In this document: positions 17,845 through 25,851 of the stretch, one piece after another
Layout: the number at the start of each line of letters is the position of its first letter
How positions within the stretch are numbered: position 1 is the first letter of the stretch
Origin: an uncultured Sutterella sp.
GTDB lineage: Bacteria > Pseudomonadota > Gammaproteobacteria > Burkholderiales > Burkholderiaceae_F
DNA: 64,000 bases
Assembly: GCA_900767875.1 (NCBI GenBank)
Contig: CAAGAT010000017.1
Location: 3,395 to 67,394, forward strand
Reading direction: 5' to 3'
Program-made: the position numbers and the translations under genes
Notes under the pieces: generated by a model
The model's database searches: none
What the model saw: the letters and a program-made list of their open reading frames with translations, nothing else
Told to the model about the DNA's origin: nothing

Positions 17845-18512
17845 CCGACCTCACCCCGATCGTGCGCGACCTCTGCACGGCCGAGTACGTGCCCGTGGCC
17901 GAGGCGATGCGCACGCTCACGCGCACCCGATCGGCCGACACGCCCGATGAAATCTGGTTTGTGGAGCACCCGGCCGTCTACACCGCCGGGCGCGATGCCG
18001 CACAGAGAAGCGGCCAAATCGGCGGCGTGCCGCTCGTGCCCGTCGAGCGCGGCGGCGACATCACGTTTCACGCCCCCGGCCAGATGGTCGTCTATCCCCT
18101 GCTCGATTTACTGCGCCGACGGCTCTTTGTCAAACCCTTCGTGAAGATTTTGCTCGGCACGCTCATCGACACGCTCGGCGTCTTCGGCATCCGCGCCTTT
18201 GCGCACGAGACGGCCCCGGGCGTGTACGTGGCCCTTGAGGGCGGCGTCGGACAGTTTCAGGGGCTGGCTAAAATCGCTTCCATCGGCATTCACGTCAGCC
18301 GCGGCTGCTCGTTTCACGGCATTGCCCTCAATGTGGCCACGGACCTGGCGGGCTTTCGCCGAATCGCGCCCTGCGGTTACACGGGGCTGCGCATGACCGA
18401 TATGGTCTCATTGGGCGCCGCGGCCGACCTGCAGACCGTCAAGGACGAGTATCGCCGGCGTCTGCTGGCCGCGCTTGAAAGCGCCCTGAAGGAGAAAACC
18501 AACAATGACTGA
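17841..18512 (+). CDS. lipB: Octanoyltransferase (lipoate biosynthesis)
   Basis: LipB moves octanoate from acyl carrier protein to the lipoyl domains of 2-oxoacid dehydrogenases and the glycine cleavage H protein. The signature RGGDITFHAPGQMVVYPLLDL, the catalytic Lys144 in GLAKIASIGIHV and Cys178 in IAPCGYTG are all present. GTG start overlaps the DUF493 stop by four bases. Length (223) is normal. Confidence 0.96.
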   Translation: MTDLTPIVRDLCTAEYVPVAEAMRTLTRTRSADTPDEIWFVEHPAVYTAGRDAAQRSGQIGGVPLVPVERGGDITFHAPGQMVVYPLLDLLRRRLFVKPFVKILLGTLIDTLGVFGIRAFAHETAPGVYVALEGGVGQFQGLAKIASIGIHVSRGCSFHGIALNVATDLAGFRRIAPCGYTGLRMTDMVSLGAAADLQTVKDEYRRRLLAALESALKEKTNND

Positions 18513-19437
18513 AGAGAATCCTTCGCCGGTACCGGGCGTCAAACCCGGCAGTTTTGCGGCCTGGTGCGCGAGTTTTCGCCCCAAGACTCTTGGCATTGCA
18601 GCCGCCCCCGTGCTCGTGGGGCTGGCCGTCAGCGCCGCCGTCACGCACACCTTTGAGGTGGTGGTGGCCCTGGCCACCCTGGCTCTGTCGCTGCTGATGC
18701 AGGCCATCAGCAACATGGAAAACGACGCGGGCTACACCAAGCGCAAGGCCGAACGCTCCTCGCGCAAGGGGCTGCCGCGCGCCACGGCCAACGGCTGGCT
18801 CACGGTCGCGCAGGTCGAGCGCATGATCAAGATTTTGATCGGCGTCGTCGCCTTGGACACGATCTTTCTGATTTGGGTCGGCGGCTGGGTGATGCTGGCC
18901 ATCTCGGTGGCCTCGGTGCTGGCAGCCTACGCCTACATGGGCGGCCCCAAGCCCATCGCCTACACGCCCTGGGGCGAATTCGTGGTCTTTGTCTTTTTCG
19001 GCCTGGTGGCCGTCTCAGGCACGGCCTATCTGCAGACGGGCCTGTGGCAGATCGAAGCGATCCTGACGGGCGCCGCCCTGGGGCTGATCGCCGCGGCGGT
19101 GCTGGCCGTGAACAACTACCGCGACGCCGAACACGACAAGGAAGTCGGCCGCCGCACGCTGGCCGTGTTGCTGGGAAAACCGGCAATGGTGGGCGTGTAC
19201 AGTGCCCTCGTTTACTTTCCCTACGCCGTGGTGGCCGCGGCGATCGTTCTGAACCCTTCCGTGGCGGGCCTGGGGCTGTGCCTTCTCTCGCTGCCCAAGA
19301 GCATCAAGCTTGTGGCCGAGCTGCCGCTGCGCGAGGGCAATGAACTCAACGCCGTCATGTTCGGCACGGTCAAACTTGAGCTTTTCTTTTCACTGTGCCT
19401 GACCGTCGGCGGCATTGTGAGCATACTTTTGTTCTGA
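18505..19437 (+). CDS. UbiA-family prenyltransferase, menA-like
   Basis: The 310-residue protein has about eight hydrophobic helices and resembles 1,4-dihydroxy-2-naphthoate prenyltransferase, which attaches the isoprenoid tail in menaquinone synthesis. MenA-like features are FRPKTLGIAAAPVLVG, MGGPKPIAYTPWGEFVVFVFFG and the second Asp motif NNYRDAEHDKEVGRRTLAVLLG. The first motif, usually NDxxD, reads N73-D-A-G-Y77, so its second Asp is lost. The start overlaps the lipB stop by eight bases. With a ubiE/menG homologue at 58.4 kb this supports menaquinone-based respiration, but the altered motif leaves another UbiA-type substrate possible. Confidence 0.8.
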   Translation: MTEENPSPVPGVKPGSFAAWCASFRPKTLGIAAAPVLVGLAVSAAVTHTFEVVVALATLALSLLMQAISNMENDAGYTKRKAERSSRKGLPRATANGWLTVAQVERMIKILIGVVALDTIFLIWVGGWVMLAISVASVLAAYAYMGGPKPIAYTPWGEFVVFVFFGLVAVSGTAYLQTGLWQIEAILTGAALGLIAAAVLAVNNYRDAEHDKEVGRRTLAVLLGKPAMVGVYSALVYFPYAVVAAAIVLNPSVAGLGLCLLSLPKSIKLVAELPLREGNELNAVMFGTVKLELFFSLCLTVGGIVSILLF

Positions 19438-19445
19438 GGTGAGCG

Positions 19446-20387
19446 GTGGCGGACGGACGCAGCTTTAAAAAGATTCTTCCCATTTCCCGTGAGGCGGCCC
19501 GCGACTCGGGGCCGACGCTGCCCAAGCCCGCCTGGCTCAAGGTGCGCGCCTCCGTCTCGGGCGGCGCCGAGGATCCCCTGCGGCAAATTCTCACCGACTA
19601 TTCGCTCTCGACGGTCTGCCGGGAAGCCAACTGCCCCAACCGCGCCGAATGCTTTTCGGGCGGAACGGCCGCCTTTTTGATTCTCGGCGAGCTGTGCACG
19701 CGGCGCTGCGCCTTCTGCGATCTGGCCCACGGCACGCCCAAGCCGCCCGCCGCCGACGAGCCCGATCGCCTGGCCAAGGCCGTCAAGGTGCTCAAACTCA
19801 AGTACGCGGTCATCACCAGCCCCGACCGGGACGATCTCAAGGACGGCGGCGCCGGCCACTTTGCCGCGGTGATCCGAGCCCTCAGAAGCACGGTGCCGGG
19901 CATTGAGGTGGAAATTCTGGTGCCCGACTTCAAGAAAAAGGAAGAGACGGCCCTGGAGATTCTCTCCGCCACGCCCCCCGACGTCTTTAACCACAACATC
20001 GAGACGGTGCCGCGCCTGTATCGCGTGGCGCGCCCGGGCGCCTCCTACGAGGGGTCTCTGGCGCTTCTGAAGGCCTTTGCCGCCCGCAACCCCCACATCC
20101 CCACCAAGAGCGGTCTGATGCTCGGTCTGGGGGAAACGGACGAGGAGGTTGTGGCGGTGCTTCGAGACCTGCGGGCGCACGATGTGGCGCGCGTGACGAT
20201 CGGCCAGTACCTGGCCCCGTCCAAGGCGCACCTGCCCGTGCGACGCTACGTCTCGCCCGAGGATTTCGTGCGCTGGCGCGATCTGGCCCTCTCCATGGGC
20301 TTTGAAAAGGCGCATGCGGGCGTTTTCGTGCGCTCGAGCTACCACGCCTCGCACGACAGTGATCAGACGCACGCGTGCGCGTCCTGA
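19446..20387 (+). CDS. lipA: Lipoyl synthase
   Basis: LipA is a radical SAM enzyme that inserts two sulfurs into protein-bound octanoate. Both 4Fe-4S cysteine sets are visible: the auxiliary cluster C58-x4-C63-x5-C69 (CREANCPNRAEC) and the radical SAM C84-x3-C88-x2-C91 (CTRRCAFC). The C-terminal RSSYHA serine/arginine motif that ligates the auxiliary cluster is present. Start is GTG at 19446, eight bases after the menA-like stop. It ends the dacA-like/DUF493/lipB/menA-like/lipA run. Confidence 0.97.
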   Translation: MADGRSFKKILPISREAARDSGPTLPKPAWLKVRASVSGGAEDPLRQILTDYSLSTVCREANCPNRAECFSGGTAAFLILGELCTRRCAFCDLAHGTPKPPAADEPDRLAKAVKVLKLKYAVITSPDRDDLKDGGAGHFAAVIRALRSTVPGIEVEILVPDFKKKEETALEILSATPPDVFNHNIETVPRLYRVARPGASYEGSLALLKAFAARNPHIPTKSGLMLGLGETDEEVVAVLRDLRAHDVARVTIGQYLAPSKAHLPVRRYVSPEDFVRWRDLALSMGFEKAHAGVFVRSSYHASHDSDQTHACAS

Positions 20388-20391
20388 TGCG

Positions 20392-20450
20392 ACAACGGCA
20401 GGCTGATAAGGCCTGCCGTCGTTGTTTGTGGGGGAGCTGCGGGCTCCCCC
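20392..20450. terminator. Two hairpins between convergent lipA and BON genes
   Basis: ACAACGGCAGGC (20392-20403) pairs with 20411-20425 with a small bulge, followed by TTTG. A second hairpin, GGGGGAGC/GCTCCCCC (20430-20437 with 20443-20450), is next. Both lie between the lipA stop and the end of the BON gene. T runs are short, so efficiency is uncertain. Confidence 0.55.
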
Positions 20451-20466
20451 GACGATCCCGTTGCCC

Positions 20467-21153
20467 TTAGGAGGCGGGTTGCTCGCCTTCGCTCGGGTTG
20501 GCGGTGTTTTCCTTCTGGATCATCTTCATGCGTTCGGCGATGCGCTCGGCCGACATGACGTCACAGACGGAGATGACGCGGTACACCCCGCTCGTGCGGG
20601 CGGCCACGGTCATGGCAATCGTGTTTTCCTGCGGCGTGACGATGCCCATGATGTAGACGATGCCGCGGTCAACGACCACCTTCATCTGGCTCAGATAGAC
20701 CTGATCCTCCATCACCATGCGCGAGCGCACGGCCGTAGCGGTCTTGGAGTCCTTCATGCGCTGCATCCAGCCCACGCTTTCCATCACCGCCAGTTCGTTG
20801 ACCACACTGACGACGTCCAGGCTCTTTTGCGCCGTTTCTGTCACGATGCGCTTGGCCTTGAGGCTGGCGATCTCACCGGTCAGAAGCACCTTGCCGTTGT
20901 AGGTCGTCACGGTGATGTGGCCGTCGGGCTCGTTGCCGAGCTGCTCCTTGAGGGCCTGACGGATTTCGAGCGAGAGGCGCTTTTCAATGACGCCGTCACT
21001 CACGACGGTGCCCGCCGAACGGCGGTCGATCATCGTCGAGACGGTCGCGCCGGTGGCCACGGCCGCCGTGCCCACGATCAACGGGGCACAGCCCACCATG
21101 GCCGTCGAGAGCGCCGCGGCGCACGACAAAAGGCAAAGAGTGCGCTTAATCAT
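20467..21153 (-). CDS. BON-domain outer-membrane lipoprotein (DolP/OsmY-like)
   Basis: The 228-residue product has a lipoprotein signal with lipid-attachment Cys22 (STAMVGCAPL) and two BON domains, about residues 60-130 (ITVTTYNGKVLLTGEIASL) and about 135-200 (KVVVDRGIVYIMGIVTPQE). Tandem BON lipoproteins of the DolP type contribute to outer-membrane integrity. I chose ATG 21153 because GTGGAGA lies just upstream; an in-frame start at 21174 adds seven residues. The C-terminus is a polar tail. Confidence 0.88.
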   Translation of the reverse strand: MIKRTLCLLSCAAALSTAMVGCAPLIVGTAAVATGATVSTMIDRRSAGTVVSDGVIEKRLSLEIRQALKEQLGNEPDGHITVTTYNGKVLLTGEIASLKAKRIVTETAQKSLDVVSVVNELAVMESVGWMQRMKDSKTATAVRSRMVMEDQVYLSQMKVVVDRGIVYIMGIVTPQENTIAMTVAARTSGVYRVISVCDVMSAERIAERMKMIQKENTANPSEGEQPAS

Positions 21154-21179
21154 CTTGTTTCTCCACTTCTTCAAAAGGT

Positions 21180-21956
21180 TTACATCAAATTCGACACGTC
21201 AAAGGCCGGACGCTCCGGCGCCTTGAGTCCGATTGCAGGCTGCATCTGCAGGAAAGGCTGCAGCCACGTTTCGTATGTGTGCAGCAAATCGGCCCTCACC
21301 GTCACTTTGGAGCCGCTCATGCGCATCAGTCCGTCCCGCATCCATCCGCGCAGCGTTTCATCGATCTGTTCGAACCGGCAGTTGAGTAGCGCGGCCGTCA
21401 GACGCCGTGAGGGCGCAGTCGGTAATCTAACAAAACTTTTGACGGGAAGAGCACAGATATTGGGCGTACCCGCCGCCTTGACGAGGGACACCAAAAAGAC
21501 GCCGAGCCGTTCCGCGGGCGAGGCGGCCTGACAGACCATGAGCCCGAGCCGCTCGCAGATGGCGCGGGACAGGGCGTACCGGTTGAGTTCGTCGTTCCAG
21601 GCGGGCTCGATTTCGGCCACGCGCAGGAAGATCTCGGGCGGCACCGTAAAGACCTCGCACTGCGTGGCCGCCCAGTAGCGCCGCGGCAGGTTGTCCACGG
21701 CGTCGATGGCGCGCGTCAGAACCCCAAAGCTGCCCGCGGCCGAGAGCGTGAGCATAAAGGGGGCGTTGGTGACGGGATGAATGACCCCCTGCGCGAGCAA
21801 GCCGCTTCGCACGAAAACGACGCGTTTGAAAAAGGGGGAAGTGCCGATCTGTCCTCCCCTGACAAGTTCCGTCTTGTGACCGATGCTGGTCAGAACTCTG
21901 GAGATGCCCGGCGATAACCGAGGTGCGAACCAAGGCAAAAGCGTGGCGGTAGGCAT
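21180..21956 (-). CDS. Degenerate Crp/Fnr-family-like regulator
   Basis: The 258-residue product shows a cyclic-nucleotide-binding-like beta-roll (SAAGSFGVLTRAIDA...YWAATQCEVFTVP), a long dimerisation-type helix (NDELNRYALSRAICERLGLMV) and a C-terminal winged-helix-like region (RGWMRDGLMRMSGSKVTVRADLL). It lacks the FNR N-terminal cysteines, and the recognition helix departs from the usual Crp form, so its DNA target and ligand are unknown. ATG 21956 is used; a TTG at 22001 would add 15 residues and neither has a clear ribosome-binding site. It lies directly beside the putative origin. Confidence 0.6.
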   Translation of the reverse strand: MPTATLLPWFAPRLSPGISRVLTSIGHKTELVRGGQIGTSPFFKRVVFVRSGLLAQGVIHPVTNAPFMLTLSAAGSFGVLTRAIDAVDNLPRRYWAATQCEVFTVPPEIFLRVAEIEPAWNDELNRYALSRAICERLGLMVCQAASPAERLGVFLVSLVKAAGTPNICALPVKSFVRLPTAPSRRLTAALLNCRFEQIDETLRGWMRDGLMRMSGSKVTVRADLLHTYETWLQPFLQMQPAIGLKAPERPAFDVSNLM

Positions 21957-22080
21957 AGTCGACAGCGGCTGCCGGTCCGCGGCAAAAGCGCCGCAGCCCA
22001 AGGAAAAAACTTAAAACCGCAGTAATCCTAGCACAGCCCCGCACCGTGCCAAGCGACCATATAACTTTTCTGTTATACGC

Positions 22081-22730
22081 GGTTTTGGCCGTCCACAGCC
22101 TGTGGATAACTTTGTGCACAACCTTCGAACAACCGAGCCCCCTGTGGATAACTTTTGCCCTTTCGTTTCCCGGTCCCTTTTTTCTACACATTCGTCCACA
22201 GGTTATCCACAGCCTGTCCAAGCTGTTATCAAGAGAGTTATCAACACCGTTTTTTATTGTTTTTAAACGACTTTTTATAGTTACCCACAGACTTATCCAC
22301 CCCCTACTTACGACTATTTCTACATAAATATTTTTATTATTTTGGATAACTGTTTAAAAAACTCCTCCCTCCAACCTCCAGCCAAACCCACTGGACTGTC
22401 TGAGATCCAAAAGGTCATTAAAAGAGGAACTATCGTTTGTTTTCAAAGATTTGGGAGGCTTTTCCTTTGGATGGGGCTTTCAAAAGAACGCTTTTGGGCC
22501 CCCAAAGCGGCCTTTTCCGGGGCTCTTTGTGGACAAAACGGACCTCAAAACGCGTTTTCAGGGGCGCGGTTATCCACACGAGGGGTTTGAGGGTGAAAAG
22601 GGCAAAAGGCGTTTTGAGTGAGGCGTTATGCACAGCCCCGCAAAGGGGGGGGGGCAAGCGCGCAAACGGGCGCCGTAAAGACTCCCGCACGGGCAGGCCG
22701 GCGGGGCTTTGCTTGAAAGATTGTGGATAA
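22081..22730. other. Candidate chromosomal replication origin (DnaA-box cluster, oriC)
   Basis: Five perfect DnaA boxes (TTATCCACA or complement) lie at 22101-22109, 22143-22151, 22203-22211, 22570-22578 and 22722-22730. Single-mismatch boxes lie at 22238-22246, 22281-22289, 22293-22301, 22341-22349 and 22529-22537. An AT-rich stretch at about 22248-22350, with TTTTTATTG and ATAAATATTTTTATTATTTT, could be the unwinding element in this GC-rich genome. No convincing gene lies in 21957-22769. Orientation of the atp and mnmG genes agrees with forks leaving from here or from the dnaA-rpmH gap, but that gap has no DnaA boxes. Confidence 0.8.
22645..22654. repeat. Poly-G tract (10 G) in the origin region
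   Basis: Ten consecutive G lie between the two right-hand DnaA boxes of the candidate origin. No reading frame I accept crosses it. Confidence 0.5.
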
Positions 22731-22769
22731 GCAGGAGGTCAAAAGAGCGGCAAAGGGCTCTTGGGGGCG

Positions 22770-24809
22770 TCAAATGATGCCGGCGCGCTCGTAGACCTGG
22801 GTGACGATGGAGGCGAAGTTCATGTAGCCGCGTTTGCTCGCGGCCGCTCCGATGACCGTGACGAGGTCTTCGGAGGCCGAGCAGCCGACCCGGTCCTCAA
22901 GGTTGGGGATGCTTTCCGAGCAAACGACGACGTGGTCGATGCGGATCGTCTGGCGGTTGACGCGGTTGGGACCGTCCGAGAGGCGCACCGCGTAGTTGTC
23001 GATCATTTCGATGTTGACGTTTTTGATCGTCTGCGCGCCGCGCATGCGCAGCCACGTGAGTTCCCAGCGGTTGTAAAGCTTGGAGAGCAGCTGACGGGTG
23101 ACCTCGGCATTGAGCTCGATGAGGTAGAGCTGGCGCAGTGCGCGCTCGATTTCGGGCACGACCCCGAGTACGCCGCCCGTGTGTTCTCGCACGCTGTCCA
23201 CGCCCCAGGCGCTGCGCCAGGAGGCGATCGATCGCTGATCCTCAGCACTGGTTTCAAGTAAGTAGTGGCTCACATGAAGGGCCACGCGGCCGTTGCCCAG
23301 AACGGCCACGCGGTTGCCCACGGGCTCGCCGTTGAGCAGCTCTTCGTAGGTCAGCACGTTCGAGGCGTTGATGCCGGGGATGTCGGGAATTTCCGGTTCG
23401 CTGCCCGTGGCCACCACGTAGCGGTCAAAGCCGCCCTGCCGCTTTAATTCGCGAAGATTGACCTTCTTGTTGTAAATAACGTTAACTTTAGCTAACTGTA
23501 GGTTATTTTTAAGCTTTTTTAGCCAAAATTCATACTTCTCGTTGCCTTCGTTTTTGCTGAGAAAATACAAAAGGCCGCCGAGTTCGCTCTCCTTTTCAAA
23601 GAGCGTGACCCGATGGCCGCGGTTGGCGGCGACGGTGGCAAAAAGCATGCCGGCCAGGCCCCCGCCGATGACGGCGATGGACTTGGGCGCGGGCGTGCGC
23701 ACGCTCGACAACGGAAAAAGACCGAACTGGCAGGGATCGAGGAGATTGAGAAGTCGATTGGTGCGAAGCACGTCGGTGGGCTCGCCCGCGTCGTGGTGCT
23801 CGATCCAGGGGCGGATTTCGCCCGCAGCCTGGCCGAGCTTTTTGCGCAGAAAGCGATCGTCGCCGATGAGCGGCGAGCCGAAGGAAAAGACAGCGTTGTC
23901 GTGTTCGCGGGCAATGGCCTCGAGCGCCTTAAAGTCGGTGCCCGGTTCCGGGAAAAATACCGGCAGATCGCAGGAGCTCGCCAGATCGGCATAGTCCGAC
24001 AGCCATACGCCCTCGGGAATGGCGTGCGTGTGCGTGGGCACACGCTCTTCAAAGCCGCCGGGCACGCCGATGAGGTAGTCGGCCCCGGCGATGCGCAGCA
24101 TCTGCGTCAGGCGCAGGATTTCGTTCCAGTCGGCGCCTTTGGGCGAGAGGTCCACCAGGTTAAAGCGCACGCCGATGGCCCGCGTCTCGCCCACGGCCTT
24201 CTTGCAGTTGCGCACGATTTCCAACAGCAGCCGAAAGCGCCCGAGCTGATTGGTGCCCCAGGCGTCCTGCCGGGTGTTGACCGCCGGGCTTAAAAACGAG
24301 GCGATGAAGGAGCGCCCCGAGGCGTTGATCTCCACGGCGTCAAAGCCCACGCCCGCGGCGCATTGCGCGGCCTGCGTGAACTGACTGATGATCCAGCGGA
24401 TCATAAAGCGCGTGGCGGCGTGAAACTTCTTGCCCGTGTAGCGCGAGATGCCCGAGACGCTCGAGAGCGGATAGACGCTTTGAGCGTCCTGCCCGACGTG
24501 GTTGAGCTGCAGGGCGGCGCGGCAGTTAAAGACGTGTACCGCGTCGATGATCTTGCGGTAGCGCCGAAAGTCGTCCGAACCCGTTTCGACGACGTGCTCG
24601 CCCTGGCGCCCCAAGCGGCTTACCGCCGGCGAGACGACCGTGACCATGCTCACGCCGTCGGCGGCGGCGCGGGCGTAAAAGTCCGCGAGCATCGACAGGT
24701 TCGAGAGTTTTTCCAGACCCGTGTTGATGGGCGAGGCCGTGAGCCTGTTTTTCAGGCGCATGGGGCCGCAGTCAATCGGTTTGAGCAGGTACAGCCATTG
24801 CGAGAGCAT
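22770..24809 (-). CDS. Old-Yellow-Enzyme/2,4-dienoyl-CoA-reductase-like flavoprotein without Fe-S cysteines
   Basis: The 679-residue protein has an N-terminal TIM-barrel FMN domain (about 1-350; LKNRLTASPINTGLEKL, ALQLNHVGQDA, FLSPAVNTRQDAWG) and a C-terminal FAD/NAD(P) domain (IAVIGGGLAGMLFATVAANRG; ATGSEPEIPDIPG; RVAVLGNGRVA). This is the FadH/trimethylamine-dehydrogenase layout. The CxxCxxxC...C cluster that should lie between the domains is absent: around 23.70-23.76 kb only one Cys (LLDPCQFG) remains. It probably uses FMN and FAD without the Fe-S relay, or is inactive. It follows the nucleotidase gene by 23 bases. The substrate is unknown. Confidence 0.82.
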   Translation of the reverse strand: MLSQWLYLLKPIDCGPMRLKNRLTASPINTGLEKLSNLSMLADFYARAAADGVSMVTVVSPAVSRLGRQGEHVVETGSDDFRRYRKIIDAVHVFNCRAALQLNHVGQDAQSVYPLSSVSGISRYTGKKFHAATRFMIRWIISQFTQAAQCAAGVGFDAVEINASGRSFIASFLSPAVNTRQDAWGTNQLGRFRLLLEIVRNCKKAVGETRAIGVRFNLVDLSPKGADWNEILRLTQMLRIAGADYLIGVPGGFEERVPTHTHAIPEGVWLSDYADLASSCDLPVFFPEPGTDFKALEAIAREHDNAVFSFGSPLIGDDRFLRKKLGQAAGEIRPWIEHHDAGEPTDVLRTNRLLNLLDPCQFGLFPLSSVRTPAPKSIAVIGGGLAGMLFATVAANRGHRVTLFEKESELGGLLYFLSKNEGNEKYEFWLKKLKNNLQLAKVNVIYNKKVNLRELKRQGGFDRYVVATGSEPEIPDIPGINASNVLTYEELLNGEPVGNRVAVLGNGRVALHVSHYLLETSAEDQRSIASWRSAWGVDSVREHTGGVLGVVPEIERALRQLYLIELNAEVTRQLLSKLYNRWELTWLRMRGAQTIKNVNIEMIDNYAVRLSDGPNRVNRQTIRIDHVVVCSESIPNLEDRVGCSASEDLVTVIGAAASKRGYMNFASIVTQVYERAGII

Positions 24810-24832
24810 GGGGCGCTTCTTTAAGGCTTGGG

Positions 24833-25768
24833 TTACTGGACGAAGTTGTTGATGCCGAAGGGCACGAGAACGCTCGGCACCGTGGCGCTGGTGCTCTCAA
24901 CGTGCTTGAGCTGATCGTCAAAGTAGATGTGGGGCCGCAGCACATCCAGGACGCGCTTTTTGGGTAGCCCGTCCATCAAAAAGAGTTCGGCCGCGCTCAT
25001 GCCGAAGCTCTTCAGGCTCGTCATCAATCGCTCTTCGTTCAGGGCCCCCCGGGCCGTCACGATCGAGACGCGCAGCACGGGCTTGTAGTACGGATCGCCC
25101 TTGCCGCGCTCGGCATCGAGAGCCTGAAATTGCCCGAGTTTGGTAAAAAGACGGTGCATGGGACCGGGCTGATGCGGGATGTCGCGTTTGCTGTGTTCGT
25201 GCTGCGAAAAGCCTTTCATGCCCTCTTCGTGAAAGGCCTTTTCGGCCTCGTCGTCGATGACGACGCCGTCAAAGTCAAAGGCGATGCGCAGCTCCTCGTC
25301 GGACTCTTCCTCAAGGTTGGACTGCGGCGTGGGGATCACCAGCCCGGCGGGCTGCCCCTTAGCGATGGCCGTGAGCACGTTTTCCTTGTTGGCGCTCAAA
25401 AAGAGCGAGGCGTCGAAGGCCTGCAGGTACGGAAAGGTCGACTGGCCCGAGGTAAAGGCTCCGGCCGTGATCGGCAGCTCGTAGGCGCGGCAGGAATTGA
25501 AAAAGCGCTGCCCGGTTTCGGGCGTGTTGCGGCTGAGCACCACCACGCGGAAGGGATGCTTGTCCCCGAAGAGCGTATTGATGTGCAGGATCTTGCGGAT
25601 GAACGGAAAGGCCGTGCCGGGCTCGAGCGGCTCGTCGGCGTGAGCAATCTGCCACTCGCGGTAGGCCTCCACCCCCTGCTCTTCAAAAATGCGGTGCTCG
25701 CTTTCCAGATTGAAGAGGGCGCGGGAACTGACGGCGATGACGATTTGCTGTTCGATCGGAGTACTCAT
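24833..25768 (-). CDS. Cytosolic 5'-nucleotidase-like protein
   Basis: The 311-residue protein resembles the bacterial 5'-nucleotidase family related to eukaryotic NT5C1, which dephosphorylates nucleoside monophosphates. A HAD-like acid motif is visible in IAFDFDGVVIDDEAEKAF; further conserved-looking segments are FRVVVLSRNTPETGQRFFNS and FLSANKENVLTAI. ATG 25768 is preferred; a TTG at 25783 would overlap the upstream terminator. It heads a two-gene unit with the OYE-like gene. Confidence 0.8.
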   Translation of the reverse strand: MSTPIEQQIVIAVSSRALFNLESEHRIFEEQGVEAYREWQIAHADEPLEPGTAFPFIRKILHINTLFGDKHPFRVVVLSRNTPETGQRFFNSCRAYELPITAGAFTSGQSTFPYLQAFDASLFLSANKENVLTAIAKGQPAGLVIPTPQSNLEEESDEELRIAFDFDGVVIDDEAEKAFHEEGMKGFSQHEHSKRDIPHQPGPMHRLFTKLGQFQALDAERGKGDPYYKPVLRVSIVTARGALNEERLMTSLKSFGMSAAELFLMDGLPKKRVLDVLRPHIYFDDQLKHVESTSATVPSVLVPFGINNFVQ

Positions 25769-25775
25769 GGCTATC

Positions 25776-25814
25776 AAAAACAAAAGGCCTATCGGTTGAT
25801 TGTACCGACAGGCC
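25776..25814 (-). terminator. Rho-independent terminator of gyrB
   Basis: On the minus strand GGCCTGTCGGT pairs with ACCGATAGGCC (25804-25814 with 25786-25796), followed by TTTTGTTTTT. It lies about 38 bases after the gyrB stop and immediately before the nucleotidase start. Confidence 0.85.
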
Positions 25815-25851
25815 CGAGCGTCAACGCACTTGACGCAAAAAGAAAGCGTCG

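Noticed and set aside
22342..22773. Short open frames within the DnaA-box region
   Set aside because: No ribosome-binding sites or family resemblance, and they overlap the box cluster.
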